Assembly (NCBI GenBank): GCA_002633005.1 | Contig: NMRA01000096.1 | Span: 1 to 64,000 of the forward strand | Length of the DNA stretch: 64,000 bases | From: Phoronis australis | Lineage: Eukaryota > Phoronida > Phoronidae | Reading direction: 5' to 3' | Program-made: the position numbers and the translations under genes | Part shown: positions 1 through 11,985 of the stretch, piece after piece | How the letters are laid out: each line of letters opens with the position of its first letter | Position numbering within the stretch: position 1 is the stretch's first letter | The notes under the pieces: generated by a model | Databases searched by the model: none | Told to the model about the DNA's origin: nothing | What the model saw: the letters and a program-made list of their open reading frames with translations, nothing else

Positions 1-2
1 CC

Positions 3-573
3 CTATCTATAGTCTATGGTGTGACCGAGGGCACGACTGTCGTCATGTCCAGTATTGGGGCTATCGGCGTTGATTTCGAAATCTCCGCCTCCGGTTTCAA
101 ACAAGTTGAGAGTTCTTGGGTGGGTTAACTTCTGTATCTTTCGCCGTGGAGTGCTAGAGACGCTAGTTTTATGAGGAAACTCCGTCGGAATGCTGTTCTC
201 ATGCGTCTTTTTTCCGCCAGGAAAATGTTCGTTGCACACACGATGGCCCCGCGTTGGTTTGAATGGCTGCGCTAAATCTCCCCTTATTCCCAGCTCTCCC
301 AATGTTCTTTATCCATTTTTCACGAAGTTCTTGGTTTGCAGGGAGCACATAAAAGCTCAGATTTTTATATCTCTTGTTGTTTTTGAAGCAGCCAGGAACA
401 CAACAAGTGTATCCGCCGTAAGTTTTCTTCGCGCTCATACCGCGTATTGTGCTTGTTACTATTGCCGCTTTCGGCATCCTGACCACAACACCCACAGTGC
501 ACCATTTTAACCTAATTTCAATATGGCGTTGCTGCAAATCCGCAGCAAATCCGGAAGCAAGGTGGAATGGCAT
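3..573 (-). pseudogene. THAP-domain protein fragment, frameshifted
   Basis: Reading minus from about 438, the frame opens with MSAKKTYGGYTCCVPGC, the usual start of a THAP zinc finger (C2CH, DNA binding), followed by NLSFYVLPANQELREKWIK, the conserved Phe/Pro and Trp block. Near 283-290 the reading frame shifts by one base inside a G run (AAGGGGAG). The other frame continues with HRVCNEHFPGGKK and SIPTEFP, which are the C-x2-H zinc ligands and the closing AVPTIF-like motif. No in-frame C-terminal domain follows before the window edge. THAP domains occur in cellular transcription factors and in P-element-like transposases, and nothing here separates the two. The single-base shift could be decay or a sequencing error. 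The THAP assignment is firm; the gene's status is not. Confidence 0.75.
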
Positions 574-2790
574 TTTACACGGCTTTGGTTAATGAAGCCA
601 TAACTCCGCTGTCTCTGGAAGAAGTTTTCTGAAGGTTTTTTTGTAGATAGATCATGTCACAAGCTAGGGTGGATGCGTGCTTTATCTTCGGCTGCGCTTA
701 ACGGATTTTTTTTTCAAAATTTGGTATGTGGATATATCTTTTCAAGCGTTATCTGCATCCTGAAACTCGTTTCTCGCCTTCTACGGTACACGACATATTC
801 TAAATTTACTTCTTAGGTGACTGTTCTTTTATTGACTAATTTTTAGCCATTCGTGCTAGAGATCGCATTTTTCGTCTGATTGACATGAAATTTACGCACA
901 GTGTTTGTCAGCTTGAGGACTTTAACTTATGGGCAAAATCAGGAATAGAACCAGTTGTTTTAGCTGTACAAAAAGATGTGAAAACTTACGGGGAAGTCCC
1001 CCATCATTCAATTTTGTTGCATGGGGCGTATCCTTGTCCCAGCGCTGGCAGTAGAAGCCGCTCTTCGTGCGTCGTTTTCCCCATCGGTATAACATCCCAT
1101 AGGGGTCATGAACTTGTCTGCAGTGCTTGTGAGCGCCGTCTGGAAGAAATTAAAAGAACATGCCGTTAACAAAATAGCTAATGAAAATATTCCGGATATG
1201 CTCGTCTTCACTGGTTACTTTTACGTTCTATGTCCTGCTTCGCTAACAACAACTTTATTGTCATCATTCTTCGTTAATATTTGGCGAAATGAATGTTCTC
1301 CAAGTATGTTAAAAGAAAAGGGTGCAGGTGGCCTGATGCCTTTTGCGGTACATCAGGCGTGCTTAGGCCTCAAGGCCGGGCCCATTACACTATTCACCTG
1401 ATTATGACTCATGGGGACACGATATCATCGGAATCTTCTAATCTGCATGTTTGTTTCAGAAAAACAGAAAGACTATTAAACCTGTATGAACTAAAAATGT
1501 GAACCAGGCGGGTTATGTGTCCATCAAGTAGTAGATTACTGTTACCATTGTGGGCAGGGCAAACCTCTACCAGATGTTGAGTGTCTCGGCCTCCAGGCCA
1601 TAGTTCGGACACAATGAACATGCCATGTGGCCTGTGATGTTACGGTGCCGAGCTAGCTTGCAGTGTCCAAGTATGTTGCTTTGTCGTGAAGTTTGTTTTA
1701 ACTTGGCGAAATTATTTTTCTCCAGACATGTCCTTTTTCAGAAATCGTTGTTTTTTTACCGCATGCTACAGGTTGCATTTCTTATCCGATCAATGTGAAG
1801 CTTTTTAATAACATGCGTCTCTTAAGGGAGGTAGATACACTGTTTGTTTTTCAATGTTCCACTTTAAAATGTGTTAACTTTAATATGTGTCGTCTTAAAT
1901 ATAACCCACAACTTGCGGAAAAGCAAAAAGATTGTTTTTGAGTGACATATTTAAATTTTCAAAAAAAGTCAATTTTTACTGGTGGCTTTTCCAAAAAATG
2001 CTGTCTCAGATTTCAAAATCTTCTAATAGTCTTATTTAAGTCACCAATACACAATTATGACAATAAAGACGTCATCACATACTGTTGTTGTACTTCGTTT
2101 TTGAGATTTGGCAAATACACAACATTCAGTTAAAATTCCAACTTCATATTAGAATAAGTTATAATCAATTTAAAGAAAATCCCTGGCATGGATTTTAAGT
2201 TTATTTGTGTTAGATTTCATTTTTTTTCGTAAAAATTGAGCGAGAGATAGCTGAGAAATAAACTTGAGCGTATTGCCACTATTGTGCAATAATGAACTGG
2301 GATGAACTTGTTTATAAAGTTTGCAATTATCATATATTACTTTTGGTCAACTTTCACTGAAAATCTTTGCATATAATGCTCCAGTTTGACTGGTAAAAAG
2401 ACACCAGAGAGTACTATCGCAAAATAACCAACTTTTTAGTAGATATATTCCAACAACTGAGCTTTTTTCTTAGAATATGAGTGTTTCTCATACCTATATG
2501 CAATAGGTTTGCTTGGTCTGTTGTGCATTTTGAGAATGGTGCTTTGTGTAGTGGTGTGATAATTGGCCAATTTGTGGTCCAAGCTCCTGGATTCTTAGAG
2601 GCTATAGGGAACGGAATTTTCATGATGTGCTTAAAATGACCACTAGACGCTTTTCAAGTCAATTTCATTTTGTCACAAACATGTGAATTACCAATCAAAG
2701 CTTTAAACATATAAAAATTCAAGAACTGTCAAAATTCCAGAGTTCAGAGTATACACCCTCCTTAAATACCTCGAAACTTGTTGCTTTTAG
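574..2790. other. No gene seen; degenerate repeat at its left edge
   Basis: No conserved coding segment is visible. The stretch 580-800 contains a decayed copy of the repeat better preserved at 2795-3960 (phrases such as 'gtctctggaa', 'agatcatgtca', 'gcgttatctgcatcc'). The rest is AT-rich sequence with short chance ORFs. Confidence 0.5.
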
Positions 2791-2794
2791 TTAA

Positions 2795-3960
2795 AATCAG
2801 GCACAAGATGGCGTTCTGGCAGTCACTTTCATTTTGTTGTTCCCAGAGTCATAGCTCTGGTGTCTCTGGAGGGATTTTTTTTTGAAATTTAGCACGCGAA
2901 TAGATCTCTTCAAGGGCTATATGACATGCTCATTTGTATATTTCCACGACTTATCATTCTTGCTTTATTTGAGATTTTCCGGTGGATGCTCTTTGATTGA
3001 GTTTTTGGGCCGCACTTTCGACGTCCCTTGGCGGATCGTTCTGAATTTTGCATGTTGATAAATCTCGTCAAGCGCTATCTGCAACATCCTACCTGTTTTT
3101 CACTCTCGATGGTTCCCTGGTAAGTAGCGGACACGCAGGGAGCCAACGAATTTTTCACTCTCACCTTTCTCCAGATATCCGAGATTTTCTGGTGGATAGC
3201 TGTACTTCTATTGACATGTCGTTGCTGCATTTTTGTTGGTCTATCATACTTGTTCTACGAGTCGCAGTTCTTGTCTTATGGACATGAAATTCTCACTCAA
3301 TATGCACCTTTTCAATAGCTCAAGGACATCTTTTAGCAATCGGACGTAGGTGCTGCAGTGGCGGTCATTTTTATATTATTTTTTTTGTTTGCGAAGCCAT
3401 AACCTCAGGAGGTGTTCTTTAACTTTGATATGTCGGTAGATCTTTTAAGAACTATCCGAAATGTCTATTAGTTTTTCTCTACGAATTACCGTTATCGAGT
3501 TCTTAGAGATTTTCCGATGGCTGCTCTTTAAGCAATTGATTTCTTGTGTCATATCTCCGTTGACGGATGTTTCTAAGATTTGATATACGGATAGATCGTG
3601 TCAAGCGCTATCTTTTACTCTTCAGAGCTCTTCTAATTGTACTGGTAAGATAACTGTACTTTTGTTGTGGTCTATCACACTTGGGCTTCAGGTAGCATTT
3701 ACAAATATTGCGTACATTACGGAAAGCTCGAGGCCAATTATTTGAGGCAGCATGGTACACAATATGGAGCTTTGGTAGCCTTTTAGAACAATTCCTTGCG
3801 GAATTGTATTGTGGCGAAGGTCTATTAGGAAATTTTCTGAAATTTTGTGTTAGATAGAAGTCTATTTGCAGTGTAGGGACGGCTCATGTTGAAATTCTTC
3901 GAGATTCTCTGATTTTTTTCTGTGTTCGCATTTTTTGTCCGGTAGCCACTATGTATTTTT
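2795..3960 (+). repeat. Diverged dispersed repeat, tandem-like units
   Basis: The block repeats a loose phrase three or four times: a 'cataactccggtgtctctggagg' type opening, then a T run, then 'aatttggcatgcggatagatctcgtcaagcgctatctgcaa', then 'cgagattttccgatggctgctcttt'. Clear starts are near 2850, 3000, 3395 and 3565. A related copy lies at 31840-32190 in a GCN2 intron. The copies are strongly diverged, so the family is old. No ORF or terminal repeat could be identified. Confidence 0.6.
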
Positions 3961-4029
3961 AAATAGCTCGAGGCTTACTGCTATTTGTCATGACCAGATT
4001 CAATATCCCAGCCACTGTCGAAGTACCCC

Positions 4030-4810
4030 CAGTGGCCCGTCTCATGAAAACTAGCTTTAATAAGACTTAAGACCAAAAATATGTCCAAGTTATGACCAAA
4101 ACGAAGTTTTCTAAAGACCGTTTCGTGAACATAAAGTAGGATTTTGGTCTTCCGTTATAACATGGACAGGAATTAAGTCGCGTTTTAGCGTAGCAAAAAG
4201 GTGTGTGAAATACGGTTTTAAGAATAAACTTGGTCTTGAAACTCTACATAGGATTTACTTACATCTTGGATACAACTGAGATCTCGTTTGCTTGAGAAGA
4301 CCTTGATATCGACATTTTAGGGGCATTAGATTGTGAAAAATATCAATGAAATTTGTTCTTCAACAGTTCATTGATGATAATCCTACATTTTGGTCACTTA
4401 GAGCAGGGGCTCGTTCCAACAAAACTGACTTACCTAAGACAAATCTTAAATTTTAGTAAATTTTAAAGTAAAAGTTAAATTTGTCTCAAAACCAAATTAA
4501 GAGATTTTAAGTGTGACTTAAGTGTATGACCTAAGTGTTGTCTTAATTTTGACTAACTTTCTAAATGAGGAAGTTTCAAAGTTTAAAGTTAAGACAAATC
4601 TCAGATTTAAGTCAAAAATGAATTTAAGTCAGTTTATTGGAACAGGCCCCAGGAGTCTAATCTTAAGCCTACTTCGCAGAAGGCTAATTTTCGGTCTTAG
4701 CTTAGACCGATTTCGGTCTTAAGAAATTTCGTGAAACGCTAACACATTTTGTTATTAATTTAGCCTAAGTTAGGGATAATTTAAGAGATAACGTTTCGTG
4801 AAACTTTTGC
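4030..4810. mobile_element. Foldback element containing a nested MITE
   Basis: The left side reads 'ggcccgtctcatgaaaa' followed by 'taagacttaagacc'. The right side reads 'ggtcttaagaaatttcgtgaaac', roughly the reverse complement, and a second 'acgtttcgtgaaac' lies at 4790-4804. This is the architecture of a non-autonomous foldback element with imperfect inverted ends. A different element (4404-4652) lies inside it, so this element is older. The outer boundaries are approximate. Confidence 0.5.
4404..4652. mobile_element. MITE, copy 1 (CAGGGGC-TCGTTCC ends)
   Basis: The inverted termini are CAGGGGCTCGTTCCAACAAA on the left and, read on the minus strand, CTGGGGCCTGTTCCAATAAA on the right, both running on into CTGACTTA. 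The interior is AT-rich, with TTAAGTC/GACTTAA motifs and no coding capacity. A second copy with the same organisation lies at 6807-7048, so the ends are defined by comparison. This is a non-autonomous DNA transposon; the superfamily cannot be assigned. Confidence 0.8.
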
Positions 4811-4957
4811 TGTCTTGACTGATGCCAAAATCGGGAAATATTTTGTCGATTTTGCGCGACATTTGAAGGGGACTGCAACGGAAACTAGCGTCATGTCGAT
4901 GAAGAAATCATCCACTGACTAAATGCCAGAACACAAAGATTTTTCCGCAACACGGGA

Positions 4958-5040
4958 GAGAGAGGGGGAGGGGAGGCGGAGGGGAGGGAGTGGGAGAAGG
5001 CGAGGGCGAGGGAGAGGGTGAGGGCGAGGGAGAGGGGGCG
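4958..5040 (+). repeat. G-rich low-complexity tract
   Basis: About 80 bases of GGGAG/GGCGAG/GGTGAG units with no C or T runs. There are more than ten runs of three or more G, including a (GAGGGC/GAGGGA)n minisatellite at its right end. The plus strand could form G-quadruplexes. The Gly-Glu and Pro-Ser ORFs across it are by-products of the repeat. Confidence 0.85.
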
Positions 5041-5700
5041 CATTTTGGTATAGTTGCATCGAGCTTCAAAAAATCGCTGACGGGTTTTTCTAGTGTGCAA
5101 TGTGTCTGCCATAGATCACTCAATGCTCAGTGTGGCAAGACTATTTATTTTATATCAGATGTGGCCGATGCCTCAAACATCTAATTTATTTTAATTTTGA
5201 CCCCTCCGTAAGGTTTCTCGGGACCAGACCACAGTGTTGACACTGGCAGACATCCATATTTCTCCACTCTAAGTGCTCCTGATATGCGATGTTGGTACCT
5301 TTTCAGAAGCAAGAAATATCAACGATTTTAACAAAAAAAACGAAAACGAATAAACGCCATTGTATTCTGAAAGTTTGGTGCAAACCTCGGGACTAAATTT
5401 CGTTATATTCTTCTTCTGTCAAGCAACCTGACACGGATCTGTTTTATGTCGCTGTATAACAATTATAAATATCAAACTAAGCTAAGCAAATTTTAAATTG
5501 AACAAAATGAAACAAGAAGCGTTTATCGATAATGTGCCGTAAATGCAATTGACAGTTAAGGACAGTACCGAAGACTTACCAAGGCTGCGTCCCAAAGCCA
5601 TCCCGATGACAAGTACTATACCCACAACTAAAAACAAATATTGCACATTACATGCAATAGTTGCGAAAACGGTACACTACAAGGTCATGAGCAGTTCTTG

Positions 5701-6073
5701 TACCTGGATTTTCCGTAGATAAGCCCTCTCGATGAAACGCCCATGGGTTTTACAACTTCTGGTGTCAAGTCTCCAGATAGTGGGGACGTCCATTCGGAAA
5801 TTTCGTCTTAAAAGCCCACTCAACGTCAACTTTTTGTCACATATTCAGTTTTGCGGAGCATTTATCATTTATAAAAACGAACAAGGTGCTTGCGACTTAT
5901 ATATTTATTTACATAATATTTAAAAACACAGTTTTAAGTAAAAATATCAAAGTCAGCAAAACTATGACTTTCCTTTTATACACTCCTTTCCCGGGCGTTT
6001 ATTTGGTGTTACTAAAACGACTGAAAGTTTTCCGAATACACGCCCGTGGGCTTATCTACGGAAAATCCCGGTA
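5701..6073. mobile_element. TIR element with 26-bp inverted ends
   Basis: The left terminus TACCTGGATTTTCCGTAGAT followed by AAGCCC is matched at 6048-6073 by its reverse complement, with one or two mismatches. The interior has no long ORF. Internal phrases ('gatgaaacgcccatggg', 'tttatttggtgttact') recur around 18715-18780, a diverged relative. The structure fits a MITE. Confidence 0.75.
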
Positions 6074-6319
6074 TATGTGCATGTCGATTGCCAACGGCGG
6101 CAGATGACTGATACTTCAGAAAGAAACTGTAAGAAAGAACTGGCGCACATTCGGTTTTTTCGTCTGTGAGAAGACAGTCTTGAAAAAAAATGCGCTGTGT
6201 TCAATTATGTTTGAAGGAAATTCTGGCAATTGAATTTTGTTGCAAGTGCATATTAGAAGTAAACAAAGTAATACTATGCAGATTATAGATTTTTCACAAC
6301 TTGGAATGTTTGAATCATT

Positions 6320-7700
6320 TTGTTGACTGTATGAAGACTACCGTCAAAATACATCTAGGAACCACAGTGACGTCGAAATTTCACACGGCCCGGGTAGTTC
6401 TGCTCTTCACCTCGTCATGAAACTTATATCAACATGTCAACCGATGGGGCTGCATGCAAAATCTGAGAGTCAACCGACACTCACCTTGCCCGTTGCAGCC
6501 GTTTAAATGAAAAAACAATCTAATGAACGTCACCTTCTTGCATAATTCTCCGCCTTTTGAAACAAAAAGAAGACTGCAGTGATTTGGAAACAGCTCGCTG
6601 GCGTTTCTGATTGGCTGGTCGAATTCTCAACAGGCAGCGCTTTACGAAAACAAACTGGCATGACTGATGGAGGAAGAGTAAATGTGGTCTGTTGTACAGA
6701 CAAATCGGTGCTTAAAATTTATGTTCAGGAAATGTGAATCCCAGAAATTGTGGTTGCGCCTTTTCTGAGTGCATCTGTCTACTGTCGATGACTTTTGTTT
6801 ACGATACAGGGGCCCGTTCCAACAAAATTAACTTAGCTAAGACAAATCTTAACTTTTCGTAAATTTTAAAATAAAGTTAAATTTGTCTCAAACCCAATTC
6901 AAGAATGAGATCTTAAGTTTGACTTAAGTGTTTGACCTAAGTTTTGTCTTAATTTTGACTAACTTACAAAATGTGGAAGTGTTATTAAGACAAATCTTAG
7001 ACTTAAGTCAAAAATTAACTTAAGTCAGTTTCTTAGAACAGACGCCTGTCCTGTATTCATACAATATGAATAACACACCGGTTAAATCAGCCAGGTATGT
7101 GTTTATCGTACATGTATGTGCTTCAAGCACGCGGCTATCAAACATTCCTGCAGAAACGAAACAGTTGCTGCTACGCCACTTGCATGACAAGGCTAAAAAT
7201 CGTTCATAGCCCGCCATTTTCTCATGTAGTTGTAAAGCTAACCAATGACTGCCGAGGTTACATCAACCAATACTAAAATTTTTGCGACATCTCTCGGGAG
7301 ACGATGGCAGCTTCCGAGCAGTAAAATTTGCTCTAAAATTCGATTTGCTGGTATTAAAATATTAAAAAAACATAACGAAATGAAATCAGTTTCGATATTT
7401 GTTGCGACATGTACGGAACCTCGTAGAAGAACAACGGGTGAAGGATCGACAGAAACTGACCAATAGGTGATGCTATAGTCTATGGCGCCGAAAGCCGACG
7501 CATAAGATCGCTCCACAATTCTATTAGCAGCAGAATAACAGTAGAACGCTCATTTTCCAACACCGGTAAATAATTTAGTTTACTCAAGGAACTGCGTAGT
7601 TTTTAAGGACACTAATTTTTATCAGTTTTTATTTGGTCAGTTTTTTTACCTACACCGGCAAAAAGCTGAATATTTAGCATGCACAACTTAGCGCCAAGGC
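6320..7700 (+). repeat. Dispersed repeat family A, copy interrupted by a MITE
   Basis: The stretch 6328-6560 matches 48505-48745, and 7290-7700 matches 48830-49029 and 49670-50075. Shared phrases include 'tgtatgaagactaycgtcaa', 'gcatgcaaaatctg', 'ccaataggtgatgc' and 'tggcgccgaaagcc'. The MITE at 6807-7048 lies between the two matching parts, so it inserted into this older element. No intact ORF is present. The family is unnamed here. Confidence 0.7.
6807..7048. mobile_element. MITE, copy 2 (CAGGGGC-CCGTTCC ends)
   Basis: Same family as 4404-4652. The left end is CAGGGGCCCGTTCCAACAAA; the right end read on minus is CAGGCGTCTGTTCTAAGAAA, followed by CTGACTTAA. The interior matches copy 1 over most of its length ('gacaaatcttaa', 'tttgacctaagt', 'ttgtcttaattttgac'). 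It has no coding capacity. Confidence 0.8.
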
Positions 7701-8338
7701 TACGTAAAGCTTAGTGTCATACATATCATACCCGAATTGTAGAACAAACATTAACCTGAAAAAGTCGAAACTGCGACCGCATATACACATTTTTTTCTGC
7801 AGAAGTAATGCGACGAATGCAACAGCATAGAAATCAAACCCTTCGCATACGCGCGCACAAAGGGAGGTTCGAACGAGCCCCCAGTTGGCGAAGTGGGCAA
7901 AAGGGTAACCCTCAGAGAAACAAAAACAACGAAAAGAGTAGAAAACGAGACGACAGCCCACTAAAAAGGCAGGGGCTCTGAACGTACCCCGTAAAGCTTA
8001 GCAAAAGGTCCACATTCGAAATTACTTTTATAAATACGGTGTGCTGATGCTCAAGATATTGGATATCCTGTATGAATTCTAAAGTAAAATAGGTCAAGAG
8101 GTAATGCCACAATATCAAGATTAGTGAAGAAGAAACTCTAGCTTGGAAAAAAATAGTGTGCAAAGGGTGTTTTTGTATTTTGTATAAACACTTTGTTATA
8201 TTGTTATGTGTGTTCCTGTTTGTCTTTGTAAGAATCAATTTTACTGTATATTTGTAGCCAATTGTTCACTTAATGATTGTAATGTAGGTACGAGAATACC
8301 AGACCCCTGTTACTCATTGGAACTGGGAAAATAAAAAA

Positions 8339-8608
8339 ATGAAAATTGTCTATATTGTGTGTATTGTGCTGTCCTTCACTACCCGATTTGGTGTCGTTTC
8401 CGAAACGAAATCTGTTGGAAACAAGTGTAAATTTCACTCTGACAAACTATTATGTATTAAAAGAAATGGATGTTCAATAGTAAAAAATAACAAACAGTAC
8501 AAATGCTTTCTACCACAAGCGCAACTGTGTATTGTTCAGGTACAATTAGCAAAGAACGATACACAGGAGGTAATATCTTTCCTCGATCACCACTGCATAG
8601 CCGGTTGA
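8339..8608 (+). CDS. Candidate small secreted cysteine-rich protein
   Basis: An 89-codon ORF starts at an ATG preceded by seven A residues. Residues 1-21 (MKIVYIVCIVLSFTTRFGVV) form a convincing signal peptide. The mature part, about 68 residues, has six cysteines (near residues 30, 39, 45, 56, 63 and 86) and is basic in its middle. I recognise no family. A donor-like CAGGAG|GTAATA at 8565-8575 means the last 13 codons could be intron, which would remove the sixth cysteine. A TATATTT and a CCAAT motif lie 80-100 bases upstream. ORF length alone could be chance; the combination of signal peptide and Cys pattern is why I list it. Function unknown. Confidence 0.4.
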   Translation: MKIVYIVCIVLSFTTRFGVVSETKSVGNKCKFHSDKLLCIKRNGCSIVKNNKQYKCFLPQAQLCIVQVQLAKNDTQEVISFLDHHCIAG

Positions 8609-11113
8609 GAAGTCTTGCCAGTGCTGCAAGATGAAGGTGGTTTTGTTTATCTGTTTTACTAGGTCTGCACAAATCACATGAAGGAATGGGGTGTTGGATT
8701 TTTCTAAGTAACTAGCCATTATCTTTCAATCCGAGTACATGCAAAATATCTGATAACCACTAAAACGCAGCTGACAGAACACCTATGAATACCTAAAGAA
8801 AATTAAGCATTTCATTCTTTCCTCTCTTGTTCTCTTTGATTTCGAATTTTGTGATATTTTGCTTCAGTTGGAGTTTTTTTTTCATGATATACAATTTTGT
8901 TCTTCTTACGTAGGCAAATTTACAACACTTAAAACTGCATTCCCTTCACTGTGTATAAAGTACAAATTAAATTTACAAAACTTGTACTGTAAAATTTTCC
9001 TTACGAACACTGAATATCTGTTGACGTGCAACATTTCAAAAACGCTAAATAAAATAACAGTGCCAACTGGTCCTTCCAGTTGAAGGTTACCTCTCCTCAA
9101 CTCAATATTGGAACTGATTCTATTGCTGCAAGTGAATATTCACGCCTAGTGTGATAGTGAAAATTACCTCAGTTACTTGTTTAAAAAGTCACAGAAGAGT
9201 CCTTGGAGAAGAGTTCATTTTCACAAAATCACGTTGCAGTTCCACATTACTTTACAGCTATTCCATGTATTTATTTTGTGATAATTACAATCTATCCTTT
9301 TTATTAAGAGCTTGTTCAGACACTGAAAGAGAGAAATGGACATTAGGTCTGGAAGTGCATGCCTTCCTTTATAATCATAAGTATGTTTAGAAGTTGTGTT
9401 AGAATGCACTTTTGGCCTATTGCATGGTGATAGCAAGTTTTTGACACTCAATGTTTGCAAATGGTATGCTAATGTCAGGTAGCCTTGGCCTTCCCCCTGG
9501 AACAAAGCTGTATAAATTAGACAAATATTCATTGTTAAACATTTTTACAGCTTCATTTTTACAGCTTCATTTTTTCCAGCTTCATTTTTTAGGTTAATAC
9601 TTGTGCTTATGTTTATGAGCTGATTCATACGGTACTGAACTTATGCAAACACTAATTCTACTTTTAGTAAAAAATCAGCTGATGCGGCTGCAAACACAGG
9701 AAATCACCTGAATATGTTTTTGGCACTATTAACTAATAGCATAACTGAATTACCCTGTGAACGTTTTTAAATGGTATGACAGAGAACGATATACACGTTT
9801 TCTTTTTACAAGTCTTAAAAAATAAAAAATGTAACAGTTCAACTATTCATATCTTCAAACGCGGGACGGCCGGCTGCAACATTTGTAAAACCGGAAGTTT
9901 TGTTCTTTCTTTACGCAGTGCAACCTCATCACCAGTGCTTATATCCTATGTCCGCATCATGCTCAACGCGCTCTGATGAGAGTCGGCAGTCCCTGTCATA
10001 GATATCTTAATACTCTGATGTCTATATAGTCCTTATCTATAGTCTGTGACATCAACTGAGAGTACAAGGTGGCAGACAATTTGATTCGTCGGTATTAGAG
10101 AAAGGTGAGAAGAAGTGAACTATAACCGGTAAGACCGTTTAAGATTCCCTAAATATGCCAAGACAATTCAGTTTAGTTACTAGGCCTACTAGCATAATCA
10201 ACAATTGAGTAGCGAACATTAGAACATCTCTTTTAAAAATAAGCCAAAGATTGGTTTCACGACTAAATCAACAAGTATTTTTCTCACATTGTTTTGATTT
10301 AAGTCCATTTCACAAATTTGTGAAAAACGTTTCGACGGCTCTTCAGCTCTGTTTCTCAGCTGAATACTGGGCTAAGCTGTATTTTAAAATGGTGTTCCAG
10401 CTACTTGACTGGCCAATATTTCAGTGTTTTGCAATTCGAGTGTGATATGTATGACACCAAATTCTGCACTTTCAATGTACGGATTTCTAACTAACAATAT
10501 GCATACAATTAATTTATCAGCAGTTTATGAATTAAGCGAATACTCAGTTTGACAGCTTTTTCACCATTACCCTCTAAACCACGAGATGCAAAAAATGGAG
10601 CAAGTGGCACGTGCGAATGACACTATGCTGTTTTGAAGTTGGCATCAGATTCCTCGAAAAGTAGGCGAGTAATGCAAGAAAATGATGTTTATTTTTTTGT
10701 TTTCACTTGAACGACTGACCTGCGAAAATTGAGAGTCGGTTGACTCCCAGGGCCGAGAGCTCTACATATTGATTAAGTTCCGTGGCCTATATAAATTTTG
10801 CTCATATCTTTCCCTTGGTGTATTCTGACGCTAGTCAGATGCATAAAGTTGGTTGTCTGGCTAGAAACACTGACTAAAGCTATTAGGCATAAGTCATACA
10901 TTTTCAGGAGATGTTACAAGTTCAATGCACAATTACCGTTGTTTTCAACTTTCTTATCTCTTTTCAAGTAACAAATCGTTACATATTAATAGAGGAAGCT
11001 TGTAACCTAACACGCAGGTACATACATATAGGTTGTAATCCGCCACGTGAAAAGTGTAGGTGAAGTATTTAAAACAATCTGCAAAAAGGTGGAAGAAACT
11101 TAGAAATTCAAAT
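8609..11113. other. No gene seen
   Basis: AT-rich sequence with chance ORFs. The only structure I can support is the short tandem repeat at 9540-9591. The phrase 'atctatagtct' at about 10036 recurs at position 6 and, partly, at 7474, possibly marking ends of related repeats. Confidence 0.5.
9540..9591 (+). repeat. Short tandem repeat, about 18-bp unit
   Basis: 'TTTTTACAGCTTCA' is repeated about three times with small changes ('TTTTTTCCAGCTTCA'). Each unit looks like a polypyrimidine-AG acceptor, but no exon follows. Confidence 0.8.
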
Positions 11114-11985
11114 TCTATGAGATAATTTATCAAGGTCGATACGCGGAATAATGTCTCACGGCACATAACTTCATCTAAGCCAATGTCATCTAGAGGATTT
11201 TTTACCTGACGTTACCCAGATCATTCTCGTGGAAGCAAAGAATAAACGCTTTACAAGATGTGACATCTCGTCCACTTTCGCGGATGATGAGTCATAAACA
11301 GAGAATCCTACACTCGTCTCAGGTTTATGACATGCGCAAAACCTCTTGGAAATTTCGTAGGATTTGTTATCTCAAATGAACCGTAAAACATCCTTTTCTC
11401 CAAAAAACTCCACGTGTCAAAAACTTTCAACCACATGACGCAACTTTGTAAAAACACGCTTGGAAAGTAAACTCTTTGTTAAAAGTTTCATTTAAATTTA
11501 ACAATATTTAATTTGCATTCAGCTTTCGCAACAAATGTTCAAGTTAGAATCTAATGAATAGTCTTTGAACTTGTAATAAATGTTTATAAATAACAGTCAG
11601 CAGTCAACACTCACTGCTTCCCCACGCGTGAGCACCGAATTGACTAGACGGTCTCACCGCGTTTCTTGAGTTGGGGTCCGTCTCCGTTTGAATGAAGGTG
11701 GATATAGAATTCGCTGCCGAAGATGGGTCCGTTTAAGACGTTGTTTGCATAACCTTCCATCTTGGAGTACGTATTGTTGCGACACCCGATTTGTAAATCA
11801 AAACCTTGTCAGCTTCATGGAATTCCGGCATTGGCGCGAGTTTAGTTGTTGGTAGTTAGCGTTTTGCAGACGATAAATACACAAAACGTACATCGAGTAG
11901 CGTACTTGAAATAATATCTCTCTCGACATTATTCCGCATATCGACCTCGACCTCGACCTTTGTATTTATCCCATACGCATAGAGT
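11114..11985. mobile_element. Imperfect inverted-repeat pair enclosing about 770 bp
   Basis: The left arm at about 11114-11157 contains AAGGTCGATACGCGGAATAA followed by TGTC. The right arm at about 11925-11985, on the minus strand, contains the same phrase with GGTCGA tripled: AAGGTCGAGGTCGAGGTCGA then TATGCGGAATAATGTC. The arms also share TCTATG and ATAA-rich flanks. A CpG-richer interior holds the small ORF at 11644-11760. This could be a decayed TIR element or an old inverted duplication. Target-site duplications were not found. Confidence 0.5.
11644..11760 (-). CDS. Candidate first coding exon or small ORF
   Basis: On the minus strand an ATG in the strong context CCAAGATGG opens a 38-codon frame beginning MEGYANNVLNGPIFGSEFYI and ending TAG. 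Near its end, CGCG|GTGAGA is a good splice donor, so it could instead be a first exon spliced to something at lower coordinates. The local sequence is richer in CpG than its surroundings. No family is recognised and no downstream partner exon was found. Confidence 0.2.
   Translation of the reverse strand: MEGYANNVLNGPIFGSEFYIHLHSNGDGPQLKKRGETV

Noticed and set aside
4891-5123. Pro-Ser repeat ORFs and the Gly-Glu ORF on the other strand
   Set aside because: They arise from the G-rich low-complexity tract in several frames at once.
9970-9990. CTGATGAGAG, resembling a hammerhead ribozyme core
   Set aside because: No matching GAAA core strand or flanking stems are found within reach.
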